Shown in pieces: positions 32,591 to 41,018 of a stretch of 43,427 nucleotides of DNA. The position numbers and the translations under genes were made by a program. The stretch is from Lachnospiraceae bacterium NK4A179 (GTDB taxonomy: Bacteria; Bacillota; Clostridia; Lachnospirales; Lachnospiraceae). How positions within the stretch are numbered: the stretch's first letter is position 1; the number at the start of each line of letters is the position of its first letter. The DNA is taken from contig ATWC01000029.1 in the NCBI GenBank assembly GCA_000421045.1, positions 1 through 43,427 of the forward strand, given 5' to 3'. The notes beneath the pieces were generated by a model, which was not told where the DNA came from, made no database searches, and worked only from the letters and a program-made list of their open reading frames with translations.

Positions 32591-34270
32591 TTATTCATCA
32601 CCGAGATTAAGTCTGTTGAACGCTGAGAATATAGCTCTTACAGACGCTCTTGTGATATTTGAACTTACGCCTACACCATATGTCACTTTACCTGTATCGG
32701 AATCAAGGAGATGTATGTATGCGGCAGCCTGCGAATTGGAGCCCGACTGCAGTGCATGCTCCTCATAATCAAGAATCTTGATACGCTTTCCGAATGTCTC
32801 GGTAAGACCATGCTTAACGGCATCGATAGGACCATTGCCCACTGCCTCGAAGCTCTTCTCTTCGCCGTGGTCGGTATACATCAGATGCACCTTAGTATCA
32901 AACTCTGACTCAGTCTCATCGGAAAGATCCTCAACCTTGAGCTTTCTGAAGTGGATCGGTTCTTTTCTGTTAAGATACTCCTCGCGGAATTTATCCATGA
33001 TGGTCTCGGGTGAAACCTCACCCTGCTTCTCTGAGATAGTCTGTATGACATCGGCAAATTCTCTCTGCATTCCCTTTGGAAGCTTGAAGCCGAAATAGGT
33101 ATCCATTACAAATGCCACACCGCCCTTTCCGGACTGTGAGTTGATACGTACGATAGGCTCGTACTCTCTGCCTATATCCGAAGGATCGATAGGAAGGTAA
33201 GGAACCTGCCATATCTTTGAATCCCTCTCCTTCATAGCATGAACGCCCTTGTTGATGGCATCCTGATGTGAACCCGAGAAGGCCGTAAATACAAGCTTTC
33301 CGGCATAAGGATGTCTCGGATGTATATCCATCTTGCAGCAACGCTCGTAAAGTTCGGAAGCTTCTTTGATATTATCAAGAGCAAGCTCCGGATCGATACC
33401 CTGTGAGAACATGTTATATGCAAGAGTTACTATATCAACATTTCCGGTACGCTCACCGTTTCCGAAAAGTGTACCCTCGATCCTGTCGGCTCCTGCAAGA
33501 AGCGCAAGCTCTGCAGTTGCTATGCCGCAGCCTCTGTCGTTATGAGGATGAACCGAAAGAATGACAGAATCACGCTTTACCATATTATTTGACATGTATT
33601 CGATCCTGTCTGCAAATACATTAGGTGTCGTCATCTCAACAGTTGAAGGAAGATTGATGATCATCTTCTTATCCGGAGTGGGACCCCACTCTTCGATCAC
33701 CGCATTGCACACCTCAAGCGCATAATCGAGCTCTGTTCCCGTGAAGCTCTCCGGTGAGTACTCAAGTATGGTCTCGCCGTCATATTCATTAAGATGACGC
33801 TTTACCATCTGCACTCCGCTCACCGCAAGATCGAGAACCTGCTTTTTATCGGCATTGAATACCACATCTCTCTGAAGAGTTGAAGTGGAATTATAGATAT
33901 GCATGATGAATGACTTCGTACCGCGAACGGTCTCGAAGTTTCTTACTATCTGTTCTTCCCTGCACTGTGCCAGAACCTGAAGTTTGACATCATCCGGAAG
34001 AAGCTTTCTGTCTATTACTTCTCTGATGAAATCATATTCGATCTGACTGGCAGCAGGAAATCCCATTTCAATTTCCTTGAAGCCAAGCTTAACCAGATAA
34101 TTGAAGAAGTCAATTTTTTCGGATACCACCATCGGATCTATTAGCGCCTGGTTGCCGTCTCGTAGATCAACGCTGCACCAGATAGGAGCTTTCATTATCT
34201 CCTTGTCAGGCCAGGTTCTCTCCGGATATTTATCAACCGGTACCCTCTGATACTTCTTATAATTAAGCAT
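32591..34270 (-). CDS. leuA: 2-isopropylmalate synthase
   Basis: 559 residues from the ATG at 34270, which follows GGAGG. CSVDLRDGNQALIDPM and FPAASQIEYDFIREV, then VHPHNDRGCGIATAE and EGTLFGNGERTGNVDIV, mark the aldolase-type barrel of the longer alpha-isopropylmalate synthase (LeuA type 2). It condenses acetyl-CoA with 2-oxoisovalerate, the first step of leucine synthesis. The C-terminal about 110 residues form the regulatory leucine-binding domain. The upstream terminator lies only 14 bases before the start region, so expression may depend on readthrough or an unseen promoter. No other leu genes are present. Confidence 0.95.
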   Translation of the reverse strand: MLNYKKYQRVPVDKYPERTWPDKEIMKAPIWCSVDLRDGNQALIDPMVVSEKIDFFNYLVKLGFKEIEMGFPAASQIEYDFIREVIDRKLLPDDVKLQVLAQCREEQIVRNFETVRGTKSFIMHIYNSTSTLQRDVVFNADKKQVLDLAVSGVQMVKRHLNEYDGETILEYSPESFTGTELDYALEVCNAVIEEWGPTPDKKMIINLPSTVEMTTPNVFADRIEYMSNNMVKRDSVILSVHPHNDRGCGIATAELALLAGADRIEGTLFGNGERTGNVDIVTLAYNMFSQGIDPELALDNIKEASELYERCCKMDIHPRHPYAGKLVFTAFSGSHQDAINKGVHAMKERDSKIWQVPYLPIDPSDIGREYEPIVRINSQSGKGGVAFVMDTYFGFKLPKGMQREFADVIQTISEKQGEVSPETIMDKFREEYLNRKEPIHFRKLKVEDLSDETESEFDTKVHLMYTDHGEEKSFEAVGNGPIDAVKHGLTETFGKRIKILDYEEHALQSGSNSQAAAYIHLLDSDTGKVTYGVGVSSNITRASVRAIFSAFNRLNLGDE

Positions 34271-34283
34271 TTGACACCTCCGT

Positions 34284-34319
34284 AAAAAAATAACCGGCAG
34301 CTTTTTTATGTGCTGCCGG
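34284..34319 (-). terminator. Intrinsic terminator between HPr-like gene and leuA
   Basis: CCGGCAGC (34312-34319) / GCTGCCGG (34294-34301) over a ten-base loop, followed by TTA and T7 ending at 34284. It ends about 14 bases before the leuA start and would also act as a leader terminator for leuA. Confidence 0.85.
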
Positions 34320-34328
34320 ATCTGTTTA

Positions 34329-34595
34329 TCATTCCTCGCCAAGTCCTTCTGATATTACCTTTACCAGATGGTCGAGAGCCTCTTTTTCATCTTCGCCCTC
34401 GCAGGATAACTCGATCTCGTCACCGCACTTAACACACGCCCCCAGTACACTTAGGACGCTCTTGGCATTAGCTATACTCTCGCCCGACCTGAAAGTGATC
34501 AGAGCCTTAAACTTCATGGCTTCTTTGCACAAAGTGCCGGCCGGATGCATCTGCAGACCTGCGCTGTTCACAACTTTAACCTTACTGCTGATCAT
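34329..34595 (-). CDS. Crh-like HPr-family protein (Gln15, Ser46)
   Basis: 88 residues from the ATG at 34595, which follows GGGGTGAATG. The fold and motifs match HPr: VKVVNSAGLQMHPAGTLCKEA and NAKSVLSVLGACVKCGDEIEL, with Ser at residue 46 as in HPr. However residue 15, the phosphorylated His of HPr, is Gln, and residue 17 (normally Arg) is His. B. subtilis Crh has Gln15 and Ser46 and acts only in regulation, not sugar transport. By analogy this protein should not accept phosphate from enzyme I but could be a substrate of HPr kinase. It follows glmM by 61 bases. Confidence 0.85.
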   Translation of the reverse strand: MISSKVKVVNSAGLQMHPAGTLCKEAMKFKALITFRSGESIANAKSVLSVLGACVKCGDEIELSCEGEDEKEALDHLVKVISEGLGEE

Positions 34596-34656
34596 CCATT
34601 CACCCCTTCCCCCGAAATACACTATTAGGATATTCTAACACACCGATATTTCCTTA

Positions 34657-36006
34657 TCAAGACACGGCCTTTGCTATAACATCTGCCAGAGCTTTTGCAT
34701 CGGCATCTATAAGGCCCTTATCTCTGCCTTCGATCATTACACGTACAAGAGGCTCAGTACCTGACGGTCTGATGAGCACTCTGCCCTCTCCTGAATATTT
34801 CTTCTCCAGATCCTCTATCGCGGTTTTTACTTCGGGAATATCAGCAAATACCGCCTTCTTCTCATTCGGTACCGGAACATTCACAAGAGCCTGCGGGAGC
34901 ACCTCCATGACCTTTGCCAGTTCGGACATCTTTTTTCCGCTCTCTTTGAGTATGCGCAGAAGATGAAGACCGGACAGAAGTCCATCACCTGTTGTATTCT
35001 CATCAAGGAAGATGATATGGCCTGACTGCTCACCGCCTATCGATGTGCCGTCTTCCTGCATCTTCTCAAGAACATACCTGTCACCTACCTTTGTTTTGAC
35101 GATCTTTATGCCATTCTTTTCAGCCATCAGGGTAAGTCCGAGATTGCTCATTACCGTAACTGTGAGCGTGTCCTTCTTAAGGATACCCTTTTCTTTCATA
35201 TACATTGCATTGATGGCCATCATCACATCGCCATCGATCATATTTCCGTTCTCATCAACTGCAAGGCATCTGTCGGCATCACCATCAAAAGCAAGACCTG
35301 CATCAGCATGCAGTTCCTTAACCGTTCTGCAAAGCTCTTCCATATGTGTTGAACCGCAGTCCCTGTTGATGTTTACTCCGTCCGGAGAATTATGTAATAC
35401 CGTAAGGTCGGCACCCAGCTTCTTTAAAGCCATGGGTGACGTGACTGATGAAGCACCCTCTGCGCAGTCGATCACTATCTTTAATCCTTTAAGATCTACA
35501 TTCACAGCCTCTGCACAATGCTCTGCATAATCAACCGCTGCATTCTCGCAGTTCATGACTCTTCCACTGGCATCGCCTGCTGCGCGCTTTACGTCCTTAA
35601 GTCCGTCCTTTATCAGTGCTTCGATCTTATCTTCTGTGGCATCGGGAAGTTTGAACCCTCTGCCATCAAAAAACTTTATTCCGTTAAATTTTGCCGGATT
35701 GTGTGAAGCCGAGATGACTACGCCTGCATCACAGCCGTATTTAACGGTAAGATATGCGATAGCCGGTGTAGGCACTACGCCTGCATCCATTACATCCGCT
35801 CCGGTTGATGTGATACCTGCGATAAGCGCACTTCCAAGCATGCCACCGGAAATACGTGTATCACGGCCGATAAGAATAACCGGTTTATGTCCCTTGTCTC
35901 CTGCAAGCACGCAGGCTCCTGCTGCTCCAAGCTGCATTGCCAGTTCGGGTGTAAGCTCCTCGCCTGCGATACCTCTTACCCCGTCTGTACCAAACATTCT
36001 GCTCAT
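34657..36006 (-). CDS. glmM: Phosphoglucosamine mutase
   Basis: 449 residues, standard length. MFGTDGVRGIAGEELTPELA, catalytic Ser loop VVISASHNPAKFNGIKFF, metal loop AFDGDADRCLAVD, sugar loop GGEQSGHIIF and phosphate loop RPSGTEPLVRVM are all intact. It converts glucosamine-6-phosphate to glucosamine-1-phosphate for UDP-GlcNAc and peptidoglycan. GGAGG lies about 13 bases before the ATG. It follows cdaR in the conserved cdaA-cdaR-glmM operon, in which GlmM is known to inhibit the diadenylate cyclase in several Bacillota. Confidence 0.97.
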   Translation of the reverse strand: MSRMFGTDGVRGIAGEELTPELAMQLGAAGACVLAGDKGHKPVILIGRDTRISGGMLGSALIAGITSTGADVMDAGVVPTPAIAYLTVKYGCDAGVVISASHNPAKFNGIKFFDGRGFKLPDATEDKIEALIKDGLKDVKRAAGDASGRVMNCENAAVDYAEHCAEAVNVDLKGLKIVIDCAEGASSVTSPMALKKLGADLTVLHNSPDGVNINRDCGSTHMEELCRTVKELHADAGLAFDGDADRCLAVDENGNMIDGDVMMAINAMYMKEKGILKKDTLTVTVMSNLGLTLMAEKNGIKIVKTKVGDRYVLEKMQEDGTSIGGEQSGHIIFLDENTTGDGLLSGLHLLRILKESGKKMSELAKVMEVLPQALVNVPVPNEKKAVFADIPEVKTAIEDLEKKYSGEGRVLIRPSGTEPLVRVMIEGRDKGLIDADAKALADVIAKAVS

Positions 36007-36030
36007 AGTTTTATAACTCCTCCGTTAATA

Positions 36031-37377
36031 TCAGTCTGTAGCATCCTGCGATATGAGTGAGAGTCTGACATCCGCATATGCCGTTCCTTTCACGCTCACT
36101 CCCACAGGAGTCTCAAACACGATCTTTATCCTGTATACGCCTTCGCTGACATTGCTGCCGGCCGCATCGAAATAGCTCTGTATATCGACCTGGCCCATCA
36201 TATCATCACCTGAAAACTCTGTTCCGTCGGGAAGCATATAATAATGCTCTATACCTTCGGTAACAACATCAAGTGTCACATTGTTTTCAGTCACTTCTTC
36301 GTCATCGCCATTCTCTATCATAAGTTCAGCGTTATAGCCTTCCGGAACATTCATGACTTTGAGGTTCTCTATGGGAACCTTAAGTGTCTTTTCAGTAAGC
36401 GGAACAACTCCGACCACAACATTTATTATTCCGGCTTTCGGATCTTCGTCAGCCAGTTTTACACCATTCGGCAGATAATCCGACATATCGACCTGTACCG
36501 AAAAGGCCTCCGTCTTGCCATCCACCTCTACCACATCCGAGGGAACAGATATGGAATAAAGTCCGTCGATGATATTGCTCTTTCCTGCAACCTTTATCGT
36601 ACTCTTATCTGCTACAGGCACACCTTCCACAGCATATCCTTCGGCCGGCTCGCCTGTGATACTGAAGTTTACGGTAATATCCTTTGTTTCAAGAATGCCC
36701 ACATTTACATTGATCGTGCTTATATTCTTTGAAAGATTCGGATGATCCACTTCTCTTCCGTCCGCATCATACAGATGTATATCCGAGCTTGAGGAGATAT
36801 CGGAGCTCCTGCCTGCCACACTTACAGCGCACCTTGCCGCAACTATCGTTGAAACCACTGACTCAGGTCCTGAGATACGTACGGTATTCTGCGCCATAAC
36901 AGTGTCACCGACTATAAAGCCTTCGGCAGGTTCTCCGTTAAGCACCAATTCCACCGGCAAGTGCTTGTCGATCCTTTTCTCGATATTAAGCTGCACAACA
37001 CCGTGATCGCCTGTGATGTTTTCGATCCTGTTGCTGTTCTTGTTAGTACTAAGCTCTATGGGCAGAGTGTCCACTTCTGTCATCTGCGCCATATCAGCAA
37101 CCGCGGTAATGTTTTCTTTACCGATGCCGTCTATTACGGAACGGGGTCCTTCAACCGTCACATCAACCGTGTCACTTCCGTTTATCACTTCATACACCTT
37201 GCCCTGATCTGTCAGAACATCGGTATTGATGATATCAACCTTGATCCCTGAATATGTGTTTGTGATGGTAGGGTCATCATAATTCACCACAACAAGCCAG
37301 AGCGCAACTGCCACAAGCACGGAAAGGATCTTGAGTAATATATTATTAGTCAGGAGTCCCACTAACTTTTTTATCAT
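36031..37377 (-). CDS. cdaR: CdaR (YbbR-domain regulator of c-di-AMP synthesis)
   Basis: 448 residues. One N-terminal membrane segment (ILLKILSVLVAVALWLVVVNY) followed by four tandem YbbR-type beta-rich domains of about 80-90 residues on the outer face. Typical repeats: VTVEGPRSVIDGI, VRISGPESVVSTI, IKVAGKSNIIDGL, VPIENLKVMNVPEGYNAEL. CdaR interacts with and modulates CdaA. It overlaps the cdaA end by about 32 bases. The start at the second ATG (37377) is preferred because GGAGG is too close to the first. The C-terminal tail (EFSGDDMMGQVDIQSYFDAAG) is more variable. Confidence 0.93.
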   Translation of the reverse strand: MIKKLVGLLTNNILLKILSVLVAVALWLVVVNYDDPTITNTYSGIKVDIINTDVLTDQGKVYEVINGSDTVDVTVEGPRSVIDGIGKENITAVADMAQMTEVDTLPIELSTNKNSNRIENITGDHGVVQLNIEKRIDKHLPVELVLNGEPAEGFIVGDTVMAQNTVRISGPESVVSTIVAARCAVSVAGRSSDISSSSDIHLYDADGREVDHPNLSKNISTINVNVGILETKDITVNFSITGEPAEGYAVEGVPVADKSTIKVAGKSNIIDGLYSISVPSDVVEVDGKTEAFSVQVDMSDYLPNGVKLADEDPKAGIINVVVGVVPLTEKTLKVPIENLKVMNVPEGYNAELMIENGDDEEVTENNVTLDVVTEGIEHYYMLPDGTEFSGDDMMGQVDIQSYFDAAGSNVSEGVYRIKIVFETPVGVSVKGTAYADVRLSLISQDATD

Positions 37378-38239
37378 CATGGCCTCCTTTCATCCTTGCC
37401 TTGAAACTCTTGCGCCCCTCTTCACGGTCTTTTTCTCTTACGAGTTCAAGCTTTTCCCTTAAACCTTCCTGGCTTAAACCACTGAAAAGCTCGCCGCCAA
37501 CGGCAACGCTTACTTTTCCGCTTTCCTCTGAAACTATTATGACAAGGGCATCTGTCATTTCGGATATGCCGACACCTGCTCTGTGTCTTGTACCCAGAGC
37601 CTTTGAAAGACTCGGATTATCTGAAAGCGGCAGATAGCATGTTGCCGAAACCAGTCTGTCACCTCTGAAGATCACAGCTCCGTCATGAAGCGGTGTATTG
37701 TGTTCGAAGATATTTATTATCAACTGATTTGATACAACTGCGTCAACACTGATACCCGTCTTTTCATATTCGGAAAGTGTCTGTTCCCTTTCAAGCACCA
37801 TAAGAGCACCGGTCTTGACTCTTCCCATAGCAAACGAGGCCCTCACGATCTCATCGATCGTATGGTCCGAATAGCCTGTTCCTCTGCCGTTATCAAGTGT
37901 GATGATGTTTGAGAAAAAGCTCTTGTTACCCAGCTGTTCCAGAGCACGTCTGAGCTCGGGCTGAAGAATTACCACCAGTGCAGTGGCTGCCACCAGCAAG
38001 CTCTTTTCAGCGATAAAGAGTATGGTGGTCATATTGAACATTGCCGCAATAAGGAAGAATGCCAGTATGACAAGCAAGCCTTTTAAAAGTGACCAGGCCT
38101 TTGTACGTCTCATCCAGAGCAACATGTAATAGACCACGACACTTATCATCAGCATTTCAACTACATCTGTTGAATGTATCGTGGGAATATGAAACCCCGT
38201 AAGATATCTTTGTACAAATGAAAACAGCTGATCAAGCAT
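37346..38239 (-). CDS. cdaA: Diadenylate cyclase CdaA
   Basis: 297 residues. Three N-terminal membrane segments (about 28-105), then the DAC domain: TLSEYEKTGISVDAVVSNQLIINIFEHNTPLHDGAVIFRGDRLVSATCYLPLSDNP and LGTRHRAGVGISEMTDALVIIVSEESG, including the catalytic DGA and RHR motifs. It makes cyclic di-AMP from two ATP; the product controls potassium and osmolyte uptake and cell-wall balance. The charged C-terminal tail is typical. Weak ribosome binding site (AAGGGG about 17 bases upstream). Followed by cdaR and glmM. Confidence 0.96.
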   Translation of the reverse strand: MLDQLFSFVQRYLTGFHIPTIHSTDVVEMLMISVVVYYMLLWMRRTKAWSLLKGLLVILAFFLIAAMFNMTTILFIAEKSLLVAATALVVILQPELRRALEQLGNKSFFSNIITLDNGRGTGYSDHTIDEIVRASFAMGRVKTGALMVLEREQTLSEYEKTGISVDAVVSNQLIINIFEHNTPLHDGAVIFRGDRLVSATCYLPLSDNPSLSKALGTRHRAGVGISEMTDALVIIVSEESGKVSVAVGGELFSGLSQEGLREKLELVREKDREEGRKSFKARMKGGHDDKKVSGTPD

Positions 38240-38248
38240 GATTGATTA

Positions 38249-39400
38249 TTACTGATTGCCCCTTCTTTCTCTGTTTTCCCTGGCTTTGGCCGCCACATCT
38301 CTTTCCAGCCTGTCGGCTGCTCTGCGGCGTTCCCTTGCCTCTTCAAGACGTATATCGCGATCAGTGGGCGCGGTCCTTCTTGCTGCCCTGTCTGTAACGA
38401 TTTCCTTTTTCTCTGTGACCGAACGGCGCATATGATACTCTGCGGCGTCCTTCTTTGTCTCGCCCTTTATTTTCTTTACACGTCTTTCCTCGGGCTTGAC
38501 TGTATTTTTAGGCACTGCCTTTACATAGTAGTAGTATTCATCATCTTCAAACTGTACCCGCTCCGTTCTCGTATAATCGACATTGAAGCGGAAGAACATT
38601 ATCACAACAGCAACAGCGATCGCCACTACATGTCCGAGTATCATTCCCGGCACGGAAAGATAAAGCTTGAAAGTAAGATCACCGCCAAGAAGCACAAGTA
38701 TGTCCAGAAGTGTTCCCGCAAAGATGGCGATAAGCCATGAACGGTCTATCGAAAGTCTTCTGATCAGATAAACAGCAAGTATCGTTATCGCAAAAGCTGC
38801 AACGAATACCGGTATCTCCTTGTTGCCGAACAGATCATCTATGATGAAGCGGAACTTGTTTATCATGCTTGCCGCGCCATCTTCGGTAACCGGTGCAGTC
38901 ACAGCCTCCGGAACCTGATTCTTCGAGATGTATGAAAGAATGTAATAAACTGCAACACCGCAACCGGTTGATATGACCGATGTGGGCGTTCCAATAAGTC
39001 CTGCTGCCACAGGTATCGCATACGGCACCTTAAGTACAAAACATATGGGCGTAAGGATCACAAGCATGGAATCCTTGGGCGAAAACCTGAAATACAGGAA
39101 CATCATAAGAAGATATGCCACCCCGACAACTATCACGCTCTCAAGCGAAAGCGCATAGATGTGAAGAAGTGTCACAGCCGCTGCTGCCACAAGCAGAAAA
39201 TTCATCGGAAGGAACGAACATGCCAACGCGATGATCAGAACAAGTGCAGCATTAGTAAGTATCGCAGAATATCCTAAATAATGATTGATAAGTAAGAATG
39301 TGATGAGAGCCAGGATAAATCTTCCTGCTGCATTACAGTAATTATCATATGAAGTGTAAAAACGTGTAATGCGCTCTCTTATCTGAAGCAGTACTACCAT
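38249..39400 (-). CDS. Conserved multi-pass membrane protein with charged cytoplasmic tail
   Basis: 383 residues. About eight membrane segments in residues 25-272 (for example FILALITFLLINHYLGYSAIL, ESVIVVGVAYLLMMFLYF, SVPGMILGHVVAIAVAVVIMFF), with a soluble-looking stretch in the middle. The last about 105 residues are highly charged (RRVKKIKGETKKDAAEYH, ARERRRAADRLERDVAAK). Found next to cdaA as part of the same transcription unit; proteins of this type are common in Lachnospiraceae near cdaA, as I recall, without known role. Start codon supported weakly (no strong Shine-Dalgarno sequence). Confidence 0.6.
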   Translation of the reverse strand: MVVLLQIRERITRFYTSYDNYCNAAGRFILALITFLLINHYLGYSAILTNAALVLIIALACSFLPMNFLLVAAAAVTLLHIYALSLESVIVVGVAYLLMMFLYFRFSPKDSMLVILTPICFVLKVPYAIPVAAGLIGTPTSVISTGCGVAVYYILSYISKNQVPEAVTAPVTEDGAASMINKFRFIIDDLFGNKEIPVFVAAFAITILAVYLIRRLSIDRSWLIAIFAGTLLDILVLLGGDLTFKLYLSVPGMILGHVVAIAVAVVIMFFRFNVDYTRTERVQFEDDEYYYYVKAVPKNTVKPEERRVKKIKGETKKDAAEYHMRRSVTEKKEIVTDRAARRTAPTDRDIRLEEARERRRAADRLERDVAAKARENRERRGNQ

Positions 39401-39421
39401 AATAAATCCAACGGGTGTATA

Positions 39422-39820
39422 TCACCCTTTTCCCTCCTTGCGGTACATGGAATCCAGTCTCCGCAGATTGTTGTAATATATCCTAAGTTTACGTCTTGCC
39501 CTGCGGTGGCGGACAGCATAAACGATATAGGTAATGACAGAATAAATACCGATAAACACAAGATACCTGATGAGCAGTTCCTTTCCAAAGCCCATCAGGT
39601 CTATTTCATATATGGACTCCATCAGTTTTTCCGCATCATAGAGCAGATAAAGCACAAACACCAAAGCAAATGCCACTGTGCCGTATATTATTGATTTCAT
39701 TATCTGTCCTGATATATAGTCACCGCGGAAATATGTTCCGATGGACATGTTTTTCTTACCTTCCGAGGACTCGTACGCTGCAAGCCTCGTCATTAATTTA
39801 ATCCTTGATTCGTTGATCAT
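39422..39820 (-). CDS. Small conserved membrane protein
   Basis: 132 residues with two hydrophobic segments, about 40-60 (KSIIYGTVAFALVFVLYLLY) and 84-104 (LLIRYLVFIGIYSVITYIVYAV), and basic termini (RHRRARRKLRIYY). It lies 14 bases after yvyF and 21 bases before the next membrane protein, so it belongs to the same unit. I do not recognise a family with a function. The weak ribosome binding site makes the exact start uncertain; an ATG nine codons later is an alternative. Confidence 0.55.
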   Translation of the reverse strand: MINESRIKLMTRLAAYESSEGKKNMSIGTYFRGDYISGQIMKSIIYGTVAFALVFVLYLLYDAEKLMESIYEIDLMGFGKELLIRYLVFIGIYSVITYIVYAVRHRRARRKLRIYYNNLRRLDSMYRKEGKG

Positions 39821-39834
39821 TTCTTTACTTCGAT

Positions 39835-40242
39835 TCAGTTGTTAAATGTATGCATCTTATGTGAGTTGGAAGCGAGATTCATTTTTGATGAACCGCTATC
39901 GGGACGCTTTGCAGCCTCACTTATGCCTGCTGCGGTATCTCTCTTGCATTGAGCACAATATCTGCCGGTGGATATCTGCTTTCCGCAGATCTCGCAGCTT
40001 ATCTTTACAGGTGAATCATCTGCAAAGATAAGTCTTTCTTCTCTTATCCACTGCTGCACCTGCTTGGGTTCTACACCGCAGTCTTTGCATATATCAGGAA
40101 TAGACGCTGTCTTATGATCCCTGACATAATCTTTCACTTCCTGAAACTTCTTTTCTGCCGCTTCCTTGCATGACTGACAAACCTGAGGACCAGTGATGTA
40201 ATTAAACATCTTTCCACATTTTCTGCAATTCCTGATCTCCAT
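39835..40242 (-). CDS. yvyF: YvyF-like flagellar operon regulatory protein
   Basis: 135 residues from the ATG at 40242, which follows GGAGG; an upstream in-frame start lies inside comFC. MEIRNCRKCGKMFNYITGPQVCQSCK is a CxxC...CxxC zinc knuckle. The centre (IPDICKDCGVEPKQVQQWIREERL) is a MerR-like helix-turn-helix, and CEICGKQISTGRYCAQCK is a second zinc site. This is the TIGR03826/YvyF family, which in B. subtilis lies directly between comFC and flgM. Here comFC is next door but flgM is 28 kb away. Role in flagellar gene control is suggested by the family only. Confidence 0.85.
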   Translation of the reverse strand: MEIRNCRKCGKMFNYITGPQVCQSCKEAAEKKFQEVKDYVRDHKTASIPDICKDCGVEPKQVQQWIREERLIFADDSPVKISCEICGKQISTGRYCAQCKRDTAAGISEAAKRPDSGSSKMNLASNSHKMHTFNN

Positions 40243-40265
40243 ATCCAGTCCCTCCTGTAAATACT

Positions 40266-41018
40266 TCAGATACCTCTGCCTTCCGAAAGTGTCAGAAACC
40301 ACACTTTATCGACTCCTGCACCTTTGAGAACCGCGGCAACGGCATCAATGGTACTTCCTGTAGTATAGATGTCATCTACCACCAGTACCTGCCTTAATTT
40401 TACATCATCACGGCCGATAATAAAAGCGTTTTTGAGATTCGCGCCTCTCTCACGGGCCGAAAGAGTCTTCATCGGAGCGGTGGCCCTGACACGCTTTACC
40501 ATATCCGTGTACACAGGGATCCCCATAAGCTCTCCGAATTCCGTCGCAAAACTTTCTGCCTGATCATATCCTCTCACTCTTTTCTTCGCCGCATACATTG
40601 GAACAGGCACAATGCCATCCGGCCCCCATTTGGCTATTTCTTTTCCGAGTTCTTCATAAGCAGCTTTAGCATAGAACTTCGCATACTCCTCACGTCCGGA
40701 ATACTTGAAACGGTACATCGATATCCTGACCGTATCATATTCAAATAGTGCGAGGCCTCTGTCATAGACATGCTTTCTCATCTTACACGCACGACAGTAT
40801 TCCTCCGAATCATCCGGAAGCGCACATCCGCATTTAAAACATCTTGGCGAATTGATGAACCTTATCTTTGCAGAACACTCCTCACAGATATGTTCATCCT
40901 TCTCCGTGCCCGAAAGTACATCATCGCAGACAGGGCATCTTTCCGGATAAATCAGAGAAATGAGGCTTTCACCCCATTCCCGCGCAAAGCCGCTCTTTAA
41001 GAGAGGTGTATCTTTCAT
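40266..41018 (-). CDS. comFC: ComFC-like phosphoribosyltransferase-fold protein
   Basis: 250 residues. N-terminal zinc-binding CPVCDDVLSGTEKDEHICEEC and CFKCGCALPDDSEEYCRAC, then the phosphoribosyltransferase-like domain, ending in QVLVVDDIYTTGSTIDAVAAVLKGAGV (PRPP-binding motif) and WFLTLSEGRG. ComFC is required for natural transformation in B. subtilis, together with ComFA helicase; comFA and comFB are absent here. The start overlaps the recD2 end by 50 bases, so translation is probably coupled. GAGG lies about 9 bases before the ATG. Confidence 0.92.
   Translation of the reverse strand: MKDTPLLKSGFAREWGESLISLIYPERCPVCDDVLSGTEKDEHICEECSAKIRFINSPRCFKCGCALPDDSEEYCRACKMRKHVYDRGLALFEYDTVRISMYRFKYSGREEYAKFYAKAAYEELGKEIAKWGPDGIVPVPMYAAKKRVRGYDQAESFATEFGELMGIPVYTDMVKRVRATAPMKTLSARERGANLKNAFIIGRDDVKLRQVLVVDDIYTTGSTIDAVAAVLKGAGVDKVWFLTLSEGRGI

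Noticed and set aside
34271-34330. T-box leader for leuA
   Set aside because: The space is too short and lacks the T-box sequence; only a plain terminator is present.
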